Shown here: one piece after another, positions 24,242 through 32,625 of the stretch
How positions within the stretch are numbered: the first letter of the stretch is position 1
How the letters are laid out: each line of letters opens with the position of its first letter
Assembly: GCA_002413835.1 (NCBI GenBank)
Contig: DHXU01000012.1
Span: forward strand, 1 to 63,526
From: Candidatus Saccharibacteria bacterium UBA5148
Lineage (GTDB): Bacteria > Patescibacteriota > Saccharimonadia > Saccharimonadales > UBA4665
Reading direction: 5' to 3'
Length of the DNA stretch: 63,526 bases
Position numbers and translations under genes: made by a program
Notes under the pieces: model-generated
Told to the model about the DNA's origin: nothing
Databases searched by the model: none
Seen by the model: only the letters and a program-made list of their open reading frames with translations

Positions 24242-25038
24242 ACATTCTCTACATCGGTGACATCATGGGCGAACTTGGCATGCAGACTGTCGAAAAGCTT
24301 CTGCCTGAAATACGCCGCGACCACAATGTTGATGTCGTTATCGCGCAGGCCGAAAATACGACGGATGGCAAGGGAATATCACTGGCAGATTTTGCCCGCC
24401 TCCGCAAAATGGGCATAGACTTCTGCACTGGTGGTAACTGGAGCTTGCATAAAGAGGAAATAATCCAGGCCATGAATGACCCGGTGCAACCGATTATCCG
24501 ACCGGCAAATTACCTTGAAGGCACACCAGGACTCGGGTATAAATACCTCAAAACCATCAAGGGTGACATTCTGGTCGTCAGTTTGCTCGGACAAGTCGTC
24601 GGCCGCGATTCCGCCAAACCGATGAATAACCCGCTTATCACGATCGACGACATCCTGCAAAGTCAGAAAGACGTCGCCAAAATTGCTACCGTCGTCAATT
24701 TCCATGGTGATTACAGCAGCGAAAAGTTCGTCATCGGCCGCTACCTCGACGGCCGGGCAGCGCTGGTCGTCGGTGACCACTGGCATGTACCTACGGCCGA
24801 TGCTATGGTGCTGCCGGGTGGCACGGCGCACATCACAGATGTTGGCATGTGTGGCAGTATCGATTCGTGCCTGGGTGTGAAATTTGAGGTTATCATCGGC
24901 AGGTGGAAGACCGGCCAGGCAAGCCGCAATCAGCTCGAAGAAGCCGGCAGGCTGCAGTTCAATGCGATTCTGGTGGATGTAGATGTGGCAACGGGGAAGG
25001 CGCAGGGCGTCGAGCACATCCGCCGCATTGTCGGCTAA
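24238..25038 (+). CDS. ymdB: YmdB-type metallophosphodiesterase
   Basis: 266 residues. Metal ligands are visible: NILYIGDIMGELG (Asp), AENTTDGKGIS (Glu, Asn), GGNWSLHK (Asn), VVNFHGDYSSEK (His), and GDHWHVPTADA (His-x-His type). Homologues hydrolyse cyclic nucleotides and help set RNase Y-dependent expression. The start is the ATG overlapping the CYTH stop. Location in the rny unit supports the same role. Confidence 0.92.
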   Translation: MNILYIGDIMGELGMQTVEKLLPEIRRDHNVDVVIAQAENTTDGKGISLADFARLRKMGIDFCTGGNWSLHKEEIIQAMNDPVQPIIRPANYLEGTPGLGYKYLKTIKGDILVVSLLGQVVGRDSAKPMNNPLITIDDILQSQKDVAKIATVVNFHGDYSSEKFVIGRYLDGRAALVVGDHWHVPTADAMVLPGGTAHITDVGMCGSIDSCLGVKFEVIIGRWKTGQASRNQLEEAGRLQFNAILVDVDVATGKAQGVEHIRRIVG

Positions 25039-25116
25039 ATCAACAACCGAGTTGTAGACTACTGGCTATTTCGGTGTGCTTCCAGTATAATTCCTATCTG
25101 TTATACCAGTAATCCA

Positions 25117-25193
<77 letters not shown>

Positions 25194-25277
25194 ATGTAAG
25201 TGCCCGTCGTAAGATGGGCTTTTTCATTGAACGATGAAATGCTATCCTCAACATATCTAACCTTGTCAGGAGCTACT

Positions 25278-26036
25278 ATGATCGTTACTGCCGTCAAAAC
25301 ACCCAAAATAACGTCTCAATCTGGTGATATCTACGCCGTTCTGGATAGTAGCCTGCCCACGTTGCACGATGGCGACATCGTCGTTATTACTTCGAAAATT
25401 GTATCGATCTGTGAGGGTAGTATTATCCCGGTGGGTGATATCGACAAGGAAGACCTCATCGAATGGGAATCAGATTTATATCTGCCGAAGACTTCGAGTG
25501 CCTATGGTTTTCATTTTACGATTACGAACAACACGTTGATACCAATGGCAGGCGTCGATGAATCGAATGGCGACGGCTATTACATTTTATGGCCGCGTGA
25601 TGCGCAGCAGACGGCGAACGATATCCGGCAGTATCTCGCGGAGAAACATAACCTGTCAAAAGTCGGTGTCCTGATTACCGATAGTACCTGTCAGCCGCAG
25701 CGAGCTGGAACTGGGGGCATCTCCCTGGCTCAGAGCGGCTTTGCGGCACTGCGTAGCTATATTGGCACGCCAGACCTGTTCGGCCGCCCACTGGCCGTGA
25801 CGCAGGCTAATGTCGCCGGCGGACTGTCGGCAGCCGCGGTTGTCATGATGGGGGAAGGTACTGAGCAGACGCCGCTCTGCCTGATATCCGATGTGCCATC
25901 AGTTACGTTCCAGGACCGCGACCCGTCGGCAGAAGAATTACAGGCTATCCAATTTCCACTGGATAAAGATATATTTGAGCCATTTTTGACAGCTGTGAAG
26001 TGGTTACCGGGCAAACGTACTTCTGCCAAAAACTAG
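25278..26036 (+). CDS. coenzyme F420-0:L-glutamate ligase-like protein
   Basis: 252 residues, start at the ATG after CAGGAG. The CofE fold is recognised from DGDIVVITSKIVSICEG near the N-terminus, LITDSTCQPQRAGTGGISLAQSGFA (metal and GTP region), and PDLFGRPLAVTQANVAGGLSAAAVVMMGEGTEQTPLCLI. The family adds glutamate to F420-0 with GTP. No other F420 biosynthesis gene is in this window, so the substrate may differ. Lone members of this family are common in Patescibacteria (general knowledge). Located between two tRNA-Pro genes. Confidence 0.85.
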   Translation: MIVTAVKTPKITSQSGDIYAVLDSSLPTLHDGDIVVITSKIVSICEGSIIPVGDIDKEDLIEWESDLYLPKTSSAYGFHFTITNNTLIPMAGVDESNGDGYYILWPRDAQQTANDIRQYLAEKHNLSKVGVLITDSTCQPQRAGTGGISLAQSGFAALRSYIGTPDLFGRPLAVTQANVAGGLSAAAVVMMGEGTEQTPLCLISDVPSVTFQDRDPSAEELQAIQFPLDKDIFEPFLTAVKWLPGKRTSAKN

Positions 26037-26056
26037 TTCTCGCAGTAGTTGACGTG

Positions 26057-26350
26057 TTATTGTGCTGTGTCGGGGTTCAGTAGGGTATTGGCATCGCCAC
26101 CGGACGGACTCGGCCGTGTGCGGTCACTCGGTGTATTAGTATCAGTGGTCGGAGCTCCTGTGGCTTTGGTGGCGTCCGGGCTGGCCACATTGTTTGTTTT
26201 TTGGGTCGGTGCCGTAGTGTTGTCAACCGATCGGGAGACGCCGCGAATTACTATAACAGAGATTATCAAGGCAAATAGTACTACCAGGATGATGACGTAC
26301 CGTACTTTGTGTGTGTATTCTGGCGGCTGATTGGTGGCTGGGTCAGGCAT
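26057..26350 (-). CDS. small single-pass membrane protein, unknown
   Basis: 97 residues, start fixed by AAAGGAG seven bases upstream of the ATG. Short Pro-rich cytoplasmic N-terminus, one membrane helix (VRYVIILVVLFALIISVIVIRG), and an extracellular tail of about 55 residues rich in Thr, Pro, Asn and Asp with no cysteines, low-complexity. Resembles a spacer or cell-wall-spanning stalk. No family recognised. Confidence 0.65.
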   Translation of the reverse strand: MPDPATNQPPEYTHKVRYVIILVVLFALIISVIVIRGVSRSVDNTTAPTQKTNNVASPDATKATGAPTTDTNTPSDRTRPSPSGGDANTLLNPDTAQ

Positions 26351-26552
26351 GCTATCTCCTTTACCTGTATCATTCACGAACTGGACTAACACCTGTTATT
26401 ACACATCAGACGCAGTATTCGTGCAATGAAATAAATGACCGATGATCGTATATGCGTATTCTAGCGAAAGAGCCACGGTGACAATGACATTGTTCTAATA
26501 TGACGCTTGGCGTACTATAATGTGCTGAAGGGTATAAGGTACGGGTAATTAT

Positions 26553-26629
26553 CGGGGATTAGCGCAGCTTGGTAGCGCGCGCCGTTCGGGACGGCGAGGT
26601 CGTGGGTTCAAATCCCGCATCCCCGACCA
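26553..26629 (+). tRNA. tRNA-Pro(CGG)
   Basis: Acceptor CGGGGAT/ATCCCCG, anticodon loop TTCGGGA in a CGCCG/CGGCG stem, encoded CCA. TATAAT at 26516-26521 is a likely promoter. Apart from that box, 26351-26552 shows no feature I can support. Confidence 0.95.
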
Positions 26630-26650
26630 CACATACATAGCAAAGTAGCG

Positions 26651-26656
26651 TACAAT
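26651..26656 (+). promoter_or_regulatory. -10 box (TACAAT), leaderless start at 26664
   Basis: TACAAT followed by seven bases and ATG. It lies 22 bases after tRNA-Pro(CGG). Confidence 0.45.
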
Positions 26657-26663
26657 ACAGCTA

Positions 26664-27290
26664 ATGGCGCTCATTCTTACGGTTATCAGTATATTTGCTT
26701 TGCTCATCGGCTTTGAAACCTGGTGGCGGAAGCATCGGGCGCATAGTGAATTCAGCCGGAAGTTTATACATATTGTCGTTGGTAGTTTTGTGGCCTTTTG
26801 GCCGTTTTATATGTCCTGGAACTGGATTATCATTCTCAGCATTGCCTTTGTGATAATCATCGCAACATCAAAATATTTTCACATATTTCAATCCATACAT
26901 GCCGTGGAACGTCCGACCTGGGGTGAGATATTCTTCGCAGTCGCGGTCGGCCTGCTGGCGTTTATCACACATGAACCCTGGATATATGCGGCCGCGCTGC
27001 TGCATATGAGCCTGGCTGACGGACTCGCCGCAATCGTTGGCGTGACCTGGGGAAAGAAGAACAGCTACAAGGTTTTAGGCCACCCAAAAAGCCTGGCCGG
27101 ATCAGCGACGTTTTTTGTCGTTTCAGTAATTCTGTTGACGGGTTATAGCCACGTAACAGGACAGTCTCTGAGCATTGATGCTATCGTTGGGCTGGCAATA
27201 GTAACAACGGCCATAGAGAACGTTGGCGTCCGGGGACTTGATAATCTGTTCGTGCCGGTAATTATCGGTGTTGTATTATCACGTATTTAG
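26664..27290 (+). CDS. polyprenol/diacylglycerol kinase-like membrane protein (SEC59/VTE5 type)
   Basis: 208 residues, about six helices. SRKFIHIVVGSFVAF, LADGLAAIVGVTWGKKN, GHPKSLAGSATFF and ENVGVRGLDNLFVPV match the CTP-dependent lipid kinase family (dolichol, phytol and diacylglycerol kinases). The conserved D-G, K-S-x-x-G and D-N pairs are the likely CTP and metal ligands. Predicted to phosphorylate a membrane lipid alcohol, possibly an undecaprenol-type carrier for the surface glycan genes in this window; substrate is inference. Confidence 0.78.
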   Translation: MALILTVISIFALLIGFETWWRKHRAHSEFSRKFIHIVVGSFVAFWPFYMSWNWIIILSIAFVIIIATSKYFHIFQSIHAVERPTWGEIFFAVAVGLLAFITHEPWIYAAALLHMSLADGLAAIVGVTWGKKNSYKVLGHPKSLAGSATFFVVSVILLTGYSHVTGQSLSIDAIVGLAIVTTAIENVGVRGLDNLFVPVIIGVVLSRI

Positions 27291-27296
27291 CTTAGT

Positions 27297-29162
27297 TCAG
27301 CCGCGCCGGCCAGCCGTATGAGCCCGCAGGGCATTGAATATGACGACGATGTCCACAAGTTCCTGAACGGCTGCACCATATATTGGAGCGAATTTACCGG
27401 TTGCGAAGATTGCCATCAGGATAACGCTCAGGCCAATGCCGACAAGGATGCTTTGGCGGGCAATCATGAAGGTTCGTTTGGCGATGGCAATAGCGGAGGC
27501 GACATGGCCGATGTCATCGACCATGATGACCAGATCAGCCGACTCGCTGGCCGCAGTCGAGCCGCGGGCGCCCAGTGCTATACCGACATCAGACGCCGTC
27601 AGAACCGGCGCGTCGTTGACGCCATCGCCGACGAAAGCGACGGGCCGTAATCTGATGGCCTCAACAGCCCGTAGTTTGTCTGCCGGCATAGCCTCGGACG
27701 TGACCTGGGTGATGCCAAGCTCGCTGGCAACCGCAGCCGCAATTACTTTGTTGTCGCCGGTAATCATTTCGAACTCAGTAACCCCAAGCGAACGCAGTCG
27801 TTCGAGTGTCGCTTGTGTCTCAGGTCGAATCTCATCGGTGAAGGTTATGATACCCGCCAGCTGGCCGTCGATTGCAACATAGGTGGCTGTCTGTTTGATT
27901 GTCCCGGCTTTGAATTTTGGCGGCAATAATACATTGTGCGCATCGAGCAGACTTTTGCGGCCGACTAAGATCTGTTTACCGCCGAGGTTCGCACTCATGC
28001 CCATGCCGGCGGATTCTGTGACGTGCCTGGCTTTTGGAAGTCTCAGATGAGCGCTCAGGGCCGCTTCATTGATGGCATAAGCTAAGACGTGCGTTGATGA
28101 TGTTTCGAGGGCTGCGGCCAGCCCGAGCACCTCAGCAGCGCTGTATCCATGATAGGTCAGCGTCTCCGCTACCTTGAGTTTTCCGGATGTCAGGGTGCCG
28201 GTCTTGTCAAAGGCTATGGTGCGGACTTTGGCGAGCCGTTCCAGCGCTGAGCCGGTACGGACGATGATACCTTGTTTGCTGGCGCGGCTCATACCGCTGA
28301 TGATAGCGATTGGTGCCGCCAGCAGCAGCGGGCAAGGCGTAGCAACGACGATGACCTGCAGGAAGCGGATGGCGTCACCGCTGATGAACCAGACCGTTCC
28401 GGCGATGCCGAAGGCGATGATTGTAAATGGAATACTATAGCGATCAGCCAGGCGGACGAACGGCGCCTGACTATTGCTGGCATTCTGGACCAGTTTGACG
28501 ATTTGCTGGTACTGGCTATCGGCCGCGCTATGCAGGGCGCGCGCCGTGACAGCTCCATCAAGGTTGACTGAGCCGCTCAGCACCTGGTCGCCGACATCCT
28601 TTGACTCGGGTAAGCTTTCACCTGTCAGGCTCGATTCATCGAAGCTGGCGGTTCCTTCGATGATTTCAGCATCGACGGGGGCTACTTCACCGGGCTTGAT
28701 GAGAATCCGATCACCAACTCGTACGGCGTTGGCGGCCACATCGACCACCTTACGGCCGCGGACGACGTGAGCCAGTTGCGGAGCTCGCGCCAGCAGGGCA
28801 TCAAGTTCGCGCTTCGAACGATGCTCGGCGTAATCTTCCAGCGCTTCGCCGCCCGTCAGCATCAGGACTATGACGATCGCCGTCCAATACTGCTTCAGCA
28901 GGACCGAGCTGACGATGGCGGTCATCGCCAGCAGGTCTATACCGTATGATCCATGCTGCAGGTCCTGATACATACTGTGCAAAAGCGGTAAGGCGACGAT
29001 TAAGGAGACGACCGCAAGCACCCAATGTGCAGCAGTGTGATAGCCGGCGAGTTGCAGTATCAGGCCTACGACGGAAGCCAGGACTGACAGACTGAATAAT
29101 TTGTAATGACGCCCGAACTTAAACGGACTTGACGCTGCAAGAGAACGGGAAAATTGTTTCAT
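27297..29162 (-). CDS. heavy-metal P1B-type ATPase
   Basis: 621 residues. Phosphorylation motif FDKTGTLTSGK; TGES; GDGVNDAPVLTASDVGIALG hinge; SAGMGMSA in place of the usual SExGxG HP-locus region (VTESAGMGMSANL). The intramembrane metal motif reads TPCPL, where copper and zinc pumps have CPC. TPC is found in the P1B-5 group and related pumps. No N-terminal metal-binding domain is present, only helices. Export of a transition metal is likely; which metal is open. Confidence 0.88.
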   Translation of the reverse strand: MKQFSRSLAASSPFKFGRHYKLFSLSVLASVVGLILQLAGYHTAAHWVLAVVSLIVALPLLHSMYQDLQHGSYGIDLLAMTAIVSSVLLKQYWTAIVIVLMLTGGEALEDYAEHRSKRELDALLARAPQLAHVVRGRKVVDVAANAVRVGDRILIKPGEVAPVDAEIIEGTASFDESSLTGESLPESKDVGDQVLSGSVNLDGAVTARALHSAADSQYQQIVKLVQNASNSQAPFVRLADRYSIPFTIIAFGIAGTVWFISGDAIRFLQVIVVATPCPLLLAAPIAIISGMSRASKQGIIVRTGSALERLAKVRTIAFDKTGTLTSGKLKVAETLTYHGYSAAEVLGLAAALETSSTHVLAYAINEAALSAHLRLPKARHVTESAGMGMSANLGGKQILVGRKSLLDAHNVLLPPKFKAGTIKQTATYVAIDGQLAGIITFTDEIRPETQATLERLRSLGVTEFEMITGDNKVIAAAVASELGITQVTSEAMPADKLRAVEAIRLRPVAFVGDGVNDAPVLTASDVGIALGARGSTAASESADLVIMVDDIGHVASAIAIAKRTFMIARQSILVGIGLSVILMAIFATGKFAPIYGAAVQELVDIVVIFNALRAHTAGRRG

Positions 29163-29214
29163 ATCAGGGAATTATACCAGTAAACCTGCCGCTATCCACA
29201 AGCCTGATTCGCGG

Positions 29215-29751
29215 TCACATTAGATTGAGCAATTTGGTGGCCGTATTGTAATTACGGATGGTCATGCGTTTATAGACAGGGCTGCTGGCAGGTTTACCGG
29301 CAGTTGTCCGGCCGAACAGCTCACGGGACATAGATTGGTACAAAACGCCAGTACCAGCATCAAGGCTTTCGATGTCCGGCTTAAGTTGGACGATGCCGGC
29401 GACGACTTCTGTCATATCGTAGGGTTTGATCATGATCAGCAGGTTATGTTTCCAGTCGGGGTCCTTGCCCCAGGCCTTTGGCGCGCTATCGATAACTTGT
29501 TGCCACTCGGCTCTCGAGAATACCGCCACACCGACCGGTTACTTGAAATGTGTTTCGATGCAATCTGCAATCAGCTTGGCGATATTGTCAGAGTTGGCGT
29601 CGTCCGATTCGCACAAAATATTGCCGCTCTGTATATATGTCCGGACATTGCTGAGCTTGGTTGCTCCGAGAACAGTTTTGAGATTGGTCATTTTGATGAC
29701 ATTTTTGCCGCCGACATTGATGCCGCGGAGGAAGGCGAGGTATGAAGTAAT
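29215..29751 (-). pseudogene. DUF1697 protein gene with an in-frame stop
   Basis: A single reading frame of 178 codons, normal for DUF1697. The first part reads SYLAFLRGINVGGKNVIKM and VRTYIQSGNILCESDD, the diagnostic motifs; the second reads PVGVAVFSRAEWQQVIDSAP to the end. They are split by TAA at 29539-29541. The start codon is also damaged: the position expected from the TACACT box (six bases away) holds ATT (29751-29749) before ACT TCA, where MTSYLAFLRG would be expected. An ATG at 29755 is out of frame. Recent decay is likely because the rest is intact. A GTG-initiated C-terminal fragment from 29529 is unlikely to be functional. Confidence 0.75.
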
Positions 29752-29771
29752 ACATCCAGTGTACTCTATCG

Positions 29772-29777
29772 TATACT
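29772..29777 (+). promoter_or_regulatory. -10 box (TATACT) fixing the start at 29784
   Basis: TATACT then six bases then ATG at 29784. The ATG at 29778 directly abuts the box and would not be on the transcript. Confidence 0.45.
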
Positions 29778-29783
29778 ATGGTT

Positions 29784-30263
29784 ATGCTTACGTATAAAAA
29801 ACTTCCAAAGGGCACGCCGGACTGGGTGACGACGGCTATCTTCTGGCTCGGCGGAGCGCTCGGGATCGCTATTTCGGCCCAGGCGTTGCTGGCACTCTAC
29901 GGACTCTGCGGCTTTCTGATCACGCTGTATTACCCTAACAGCGCTTTTGCAATCACGACTCATGAAGCTGTGTATCTGGGAATTGTTGGCGCGAGCGCAG
30001 CGTTCAGTGCTCTGATGCTCAGCTTCCTGGCGGTCCGTATGAACCAGCTGTCGAAGCGGGCAATCGGTCTCAGCCGGATTATGTGGATACCCCTGGCACT
30101 CACCACGCTACTGGTATTCTGGGGTCACCGCATGGCAGACTTTCGATACGGCGTGCCAGCAGTATGGGTGCTGGCGGTATTTGTCAGCGTCATTTTCGGC
30201 GCAATTTTGCCATGGATCTTACTGCGCAATCCTGTTGCCGCCAAAGTGCATAGTAAGCCTTAA
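29784..30263 (+). CDS. four-helix membrane protein, unknown
   Basis: 159 residues with four hydrophobic segments (about 18-40, 55-80, 95-115 and 125-150) and short polar loops; MNQLSKRAIG is a positively charged cytoplasmic loop. The C-terminus is basic. No catalytic motif seen and no family recognised. Divergent from the DUF1697 pseudogene. Confidence 0.6.
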   Translation: MLTYKKLPKGTPDWVTTAIFWLGGALGIAISAQALLALYGLCGFLITLYYPNSAFAITTHEAVYLGIVGASAAFSALMLSFLAVRMNQLSKRAIGLSRIMWIPLALTTLLVFWGHRMADFRYGVPAVWVLAVFVSVIFGAILPWILLRNPVAAKVHSKP

Positions 30264-30306
30264 ATCTAGAATGTGTCTGTGACCTGTATCTTGTGATGTA
30301 CTGGTA

Positions 30307-30312
30307 TATACT
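30307..30312 (+). promoter_or_regulatory. -10 box (TATACT), leaderless start at 30320
   Basis: TATACT then seven bases then ATG; supports 30320 over the upstream ATGs at 30293 and 30296. Confidence 0.45.
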
Positions 30313-30319
30313 GTTTGTC

Positions 30320-30886
30320 ATGCAGCAACCGCTTCTCGTCATGTTCTTAGGTTCACCCGGTTCCGGAAAGAGCTACTTTGCCCGCCAATTAGCTGAGAAA
30401 ATAAAAGCTGTGCGTTTGAATGGTGATTCGATGCGGATGGCAATCTACGGCTCGGTTGAAAATATAGACTGCCAGCTTAGTAAAGATGTAGTCAATCAGC
30501 AGACATTTGGAGCCATTGACTACGCGGTAGAGCAGATTCTGGCGGCAGGATGTAGTGTTGTGTATGACGCGCACCACAATAAGCGAGATCATAGAGCAAA
30601 GAACGAGAAATTGGCGAAACAATACGCTGCAGTTTCTATTCTTGTCTGGATTAAAACCCCCTACGAAGTTGCTTTACGGCGTGGACAGGAACGTGCCGCA
30701 TCTGCTGACCAGCGACAACACAGCGAAGAAAGAATGAAGGAAAGTATAGCCAGGCATATGGCAAACTTCGATGCACCAGTAGATGGTGAGCGTGTAATTA
30801 CAATTGACGGACTTGTTGATTTCGAAAAACAGTACGATTCGTATCTGTCGCAGCTTGCAGAATGTATGACAACCTCAGAAAAATAA
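30320..30886 (+). CDS. P-loop nucleotide kinase-like protein (AAA_33/zeta-like)
   Basis: 188 residues. Walker A FLGSPGSGKSYFARQ at 9-23; RLNGDSMRMAIYG follows as the substrate aspartate region; VVYDAHHNKRDHRAKNEKLA; SILVWIKTPYEVALRR (lid-like arginines). This pattern is shared by polynucleotide kinases, chloramphenicol phosphotransferase and zeta toxins. There is no adjacent antitoxin gene. Small-molecule or nucleic-acid phosphorylation cannot be told apart. Confidence 0.78.
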   Translation: MQQPLLVMFLGSPGSGKSYFARQLAEKIKAVRLNGDSMRMAIYGSVENIDCQLSKDVVNQQTFGAIDYAVEQILAAGCSVVYDAHHNKRDHRAKNEKLAKQYAAVSILVWIKTPYEVALRRGQERAASADQRQHSEERMKESIARHMANFDAPVDGERVITIDGLVDFEKQYDSYLSQLAECMTTSEK

Positions 30887-30910
30887 AGAGACTTCGGGTG
30901 AAGTCTCTTT
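30885..30910. terminator. terminator hairpin
   Basis: AAAGAGACTTC / GAAGTCTCTTT, an 11-bp perfect stem with a four-base loop. It overlaps the stop of the kinase gene and lies 14 bases from the 3' end of tRNA-His on the other strand, so it can serve both. Confidence 0.75.
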
Positions 30911-30923
30911 AAAATAATCTACT

Positions 30924-31001
30924 TGGGGCGAATGATGGGATTTGAACCCACTGCCTCCTGCGCCACAAGCAGGCGCTCTAACCAATTGAGCTACATCCGC
31001 C
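30924..31001 (-). tRNA. tRNA-His(GTG)
   Basis: Anticodon loop TTGTGGC in a CCTGC/GCAGG stem. An extra 5' G (position -1) pairs with C73 and marks histidine identity. Encoded CCA. A TATAAT on the minus strand (complement of 31030-31035) is 29 bases upstream. Confidence 0.95.
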
Positions 31002-31264
31002 ATAATGTTTTATGTGTGGAACAGAGGTGATTATACCGTAAGATGCGCTGTTTAACAATCGCTTATGGTTAACTATTGCGCCAGCTGGCGATTCGGTCAT
31101 GATATTCTTGCAGCTGAGCCGGATCGTTACATTTTTGTCAATGGTGCGCGAAACCCCTTCGGCAATAGTGCCGTCGGCTGCGAAGGCTGTAATGTAGGCA
31201 TCGGTTGTTGCCTGCGGCACGACAAAGTAAACCCGGCCTCGCACCATGCATCACAGGTCGGATA

Positions 31265-31396
31265 TTATTTGAACTGGTCAGTAAGCGATTGGCTGAGACT
31301 GGAATTCAGATACCAGGCCAGCCCGATGCTCAGCAGCAAGATGGCAAGCAGGATCCAGAACTTTACTGCCTCGGGATTAGCGCTGAATTTTTTCAT
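31265..31396 (-). CDS. 43-residue membrane peptide coupled to sortase
   Basis: The ATG overlaps the sortase stop (ATGA). The sequence has a short polar start (MKKFSANPEAV), one membrane helix (KFWILLAILLLSIGLAWYLN) and a short tail. Too small for an enzyme. Overlap suggests a sortase accessory or a small stabilising subunit; unknown. After it, 31002-31264 contains no gene I trust: an 89-codon frame ends inside tRNA-His. Confidence 0.55.
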   Translation of the reverse strand: MKKFSANPEAVKFWILLAILLLSIGLAWYLNSSLSQSLTDQFK

Positions 31397-31977
31397 TTCG
31401 TTGTCTCCAGGAGTGCGGTTATGACGAGTCGTGACTTTGGATTCCATAGTGGCGTGCAGGTGTAGAGTGTCAGCGTCGGCTCGGTGGTCGGCGCCAGGAT
31501 ACTGACATCTGTCGGTGGAACGACTTTGGTGGCCGCTACCTTGTAGGTGTAAAGCTTATTGTTCCACACCAGCCCTATCTCAGACCCGACAGTAGCTTTA
31601 TCGAGGAAGTAAAACACGCCTTTTGGTGTTGTATAGGTAAAGCGGTGGCCAAGAAGCACTGTATTGCCAGCCTTATCCGGACTGCTGCCGCCCGGCCAGC
31701 GCCAGACGCCCTTATCCAGCTCAGCATAAGCATCAGTACCCTCGTTAATTGGCTGATCGAGTAGCATGCTCGGTATAATCAGATGATCCGGCTGAGCCGG
31801 CGCTGACGCGGCAGGCGGCTGATGGACGGCTTGTTTGAGCTGTACGGCCTGGCCCTGATGGCTATGCACCAGGAATATCAGTCGCGGATAAAACGGCGTC
31901 GCGATGACGTAGCCGTTCACAACTATAATCAGCACGATCAGGATATTGTTGGCGCGTTTTAGAAATTTGCTGTTCAT
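31393..31977 (-). CDS. sortase (class D/E-like)
   Basis: 194 residues. N-terminal membrane anchor (about 11-33), then the sortase beta barrel with His in VLLGHRFTY, catalytic Cys in LTLYTCTP (TLxTC motif) and Arg in KSRLVITA. Cysteine transpeptidase that cleaves a C-terminal sorting signal and attaches proteins to the cell wall. A candidate substrate with LYDTG is encoded at 39803-40825. Its presence supports a Gram-positive-like, single-membrane envelope. Confidence 0.9.
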   Translation of the reverse strand: MNSKFLKRANNILIVLIIVVNGYVIATPFYPRLIFLVHSHQGQAVQLKQAVHQPPAASAPAQPDHLIIPSMLLDQPINEGTDAYAELDKGVWRWPGGSSPDKAGNTVLLGHRFTYTTPKGVFYFLDKATVGSEIGLVWNNKLYTYKVAATKVVPPTDVSILAPTTEPTLTLYTCTPLWNPKSRLVITALLETTK

Positions 31978-32106
31978 GAATTCTCGTATAAAATCTGCGG
32001 TTCTTATTTGACTCAGCTGGCTATTGCTATATGTATTTTACACTTACCTTTGTGGTGCAGTACGCTGGCTTAAATTAGAGCCATCTTGCTGACGTATCTG
32101 ACTTAA

Positions 32107-32625
32107 TTATACGCTAATAATGCCGATTACCAGCCCCGCCAGCAATAGAAAGAGGGGGTTGGTTTTCCACCTCAGACTGATTATGAGTGCGGCTAATGCT
32201 ATGGCTACTTGCCAGCCTGCGGCACTTCCGAAATTGAATAAGCCGAAAGCTGTGGCAGCGATGAGTCCAGTGGCTGCTAGTCCTACTCCTTTGACGAACT
32301 GTTGTGTGTGGATATTCTTTAATAGGTGCTTAAGGTACTTTGCTGCCAGAAATGCAGTCAGAAACGGAATTATAAATATGCCAATTGTTCCAATGACTGC
32401 ACCTGGAACTCCAGCAATGTGATAGCCGATGAAGGTAGCGGTTCCGAATACAGCTGGTCCAGGCGTGGCATACCCAAATGCCAAGACTACTGACAGGTCT
32501 GACCTTGAAATCCAGTGGTTTTGCAGTACTCCGTATTGGTAAAACAGAGCCTGAGAACCACCACCAAAAGTCGAAATGCTAATTAATATGGACAGTATGA
32601 AAAGCGAGATAATGTCAGCTATCAC
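32107..32625 (-). CDS. chromate transporter family half-protein, C-terminal partner
   Basis: 172 residues, GTG start overlapping the stop of the gene upstream (GTGA). Motif STFGGGSQALFYQYG and FGYATPGPAVFGTATFIGY follow the CHR domain pattern (GGG, then PGP). About five helices. Short CHR proteins come as pairs of half-size subunits. The family exports chromate in some organisms; other anions are possible here. Confidence 0.8.
   Translation of the reverse strand: MIADIISLFILSILISISTFGGGSQALFYQYGVLQNHWISRSDLSVVLAFGYATPGPAVFGTATFIGYHIAGVPGAVIGTIGIFIIPFLTAFLAAKYLKHLLKNIHTQQFVKGVGLAATGLIAATAFGLFNFGSAAGWQVAIALAALIISLRWKTNPLFLLLAGLVIGIISV

Noticed and set aside
30978..31247. 89-codon minus-strand frame after the 43-aa membrane peptide
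   Set aside because: It runs into tRNA-His, whose promoter lies inside it; no ribosome site and no recognisable protein features.
32040..32110. Possible third copy of the 19-bp tRNA-flank repeat at the left edge of the AT-rich block
   Set aside because: Only a weak resemblance near CTTTGTGGTGC; too many mismatches to claim.
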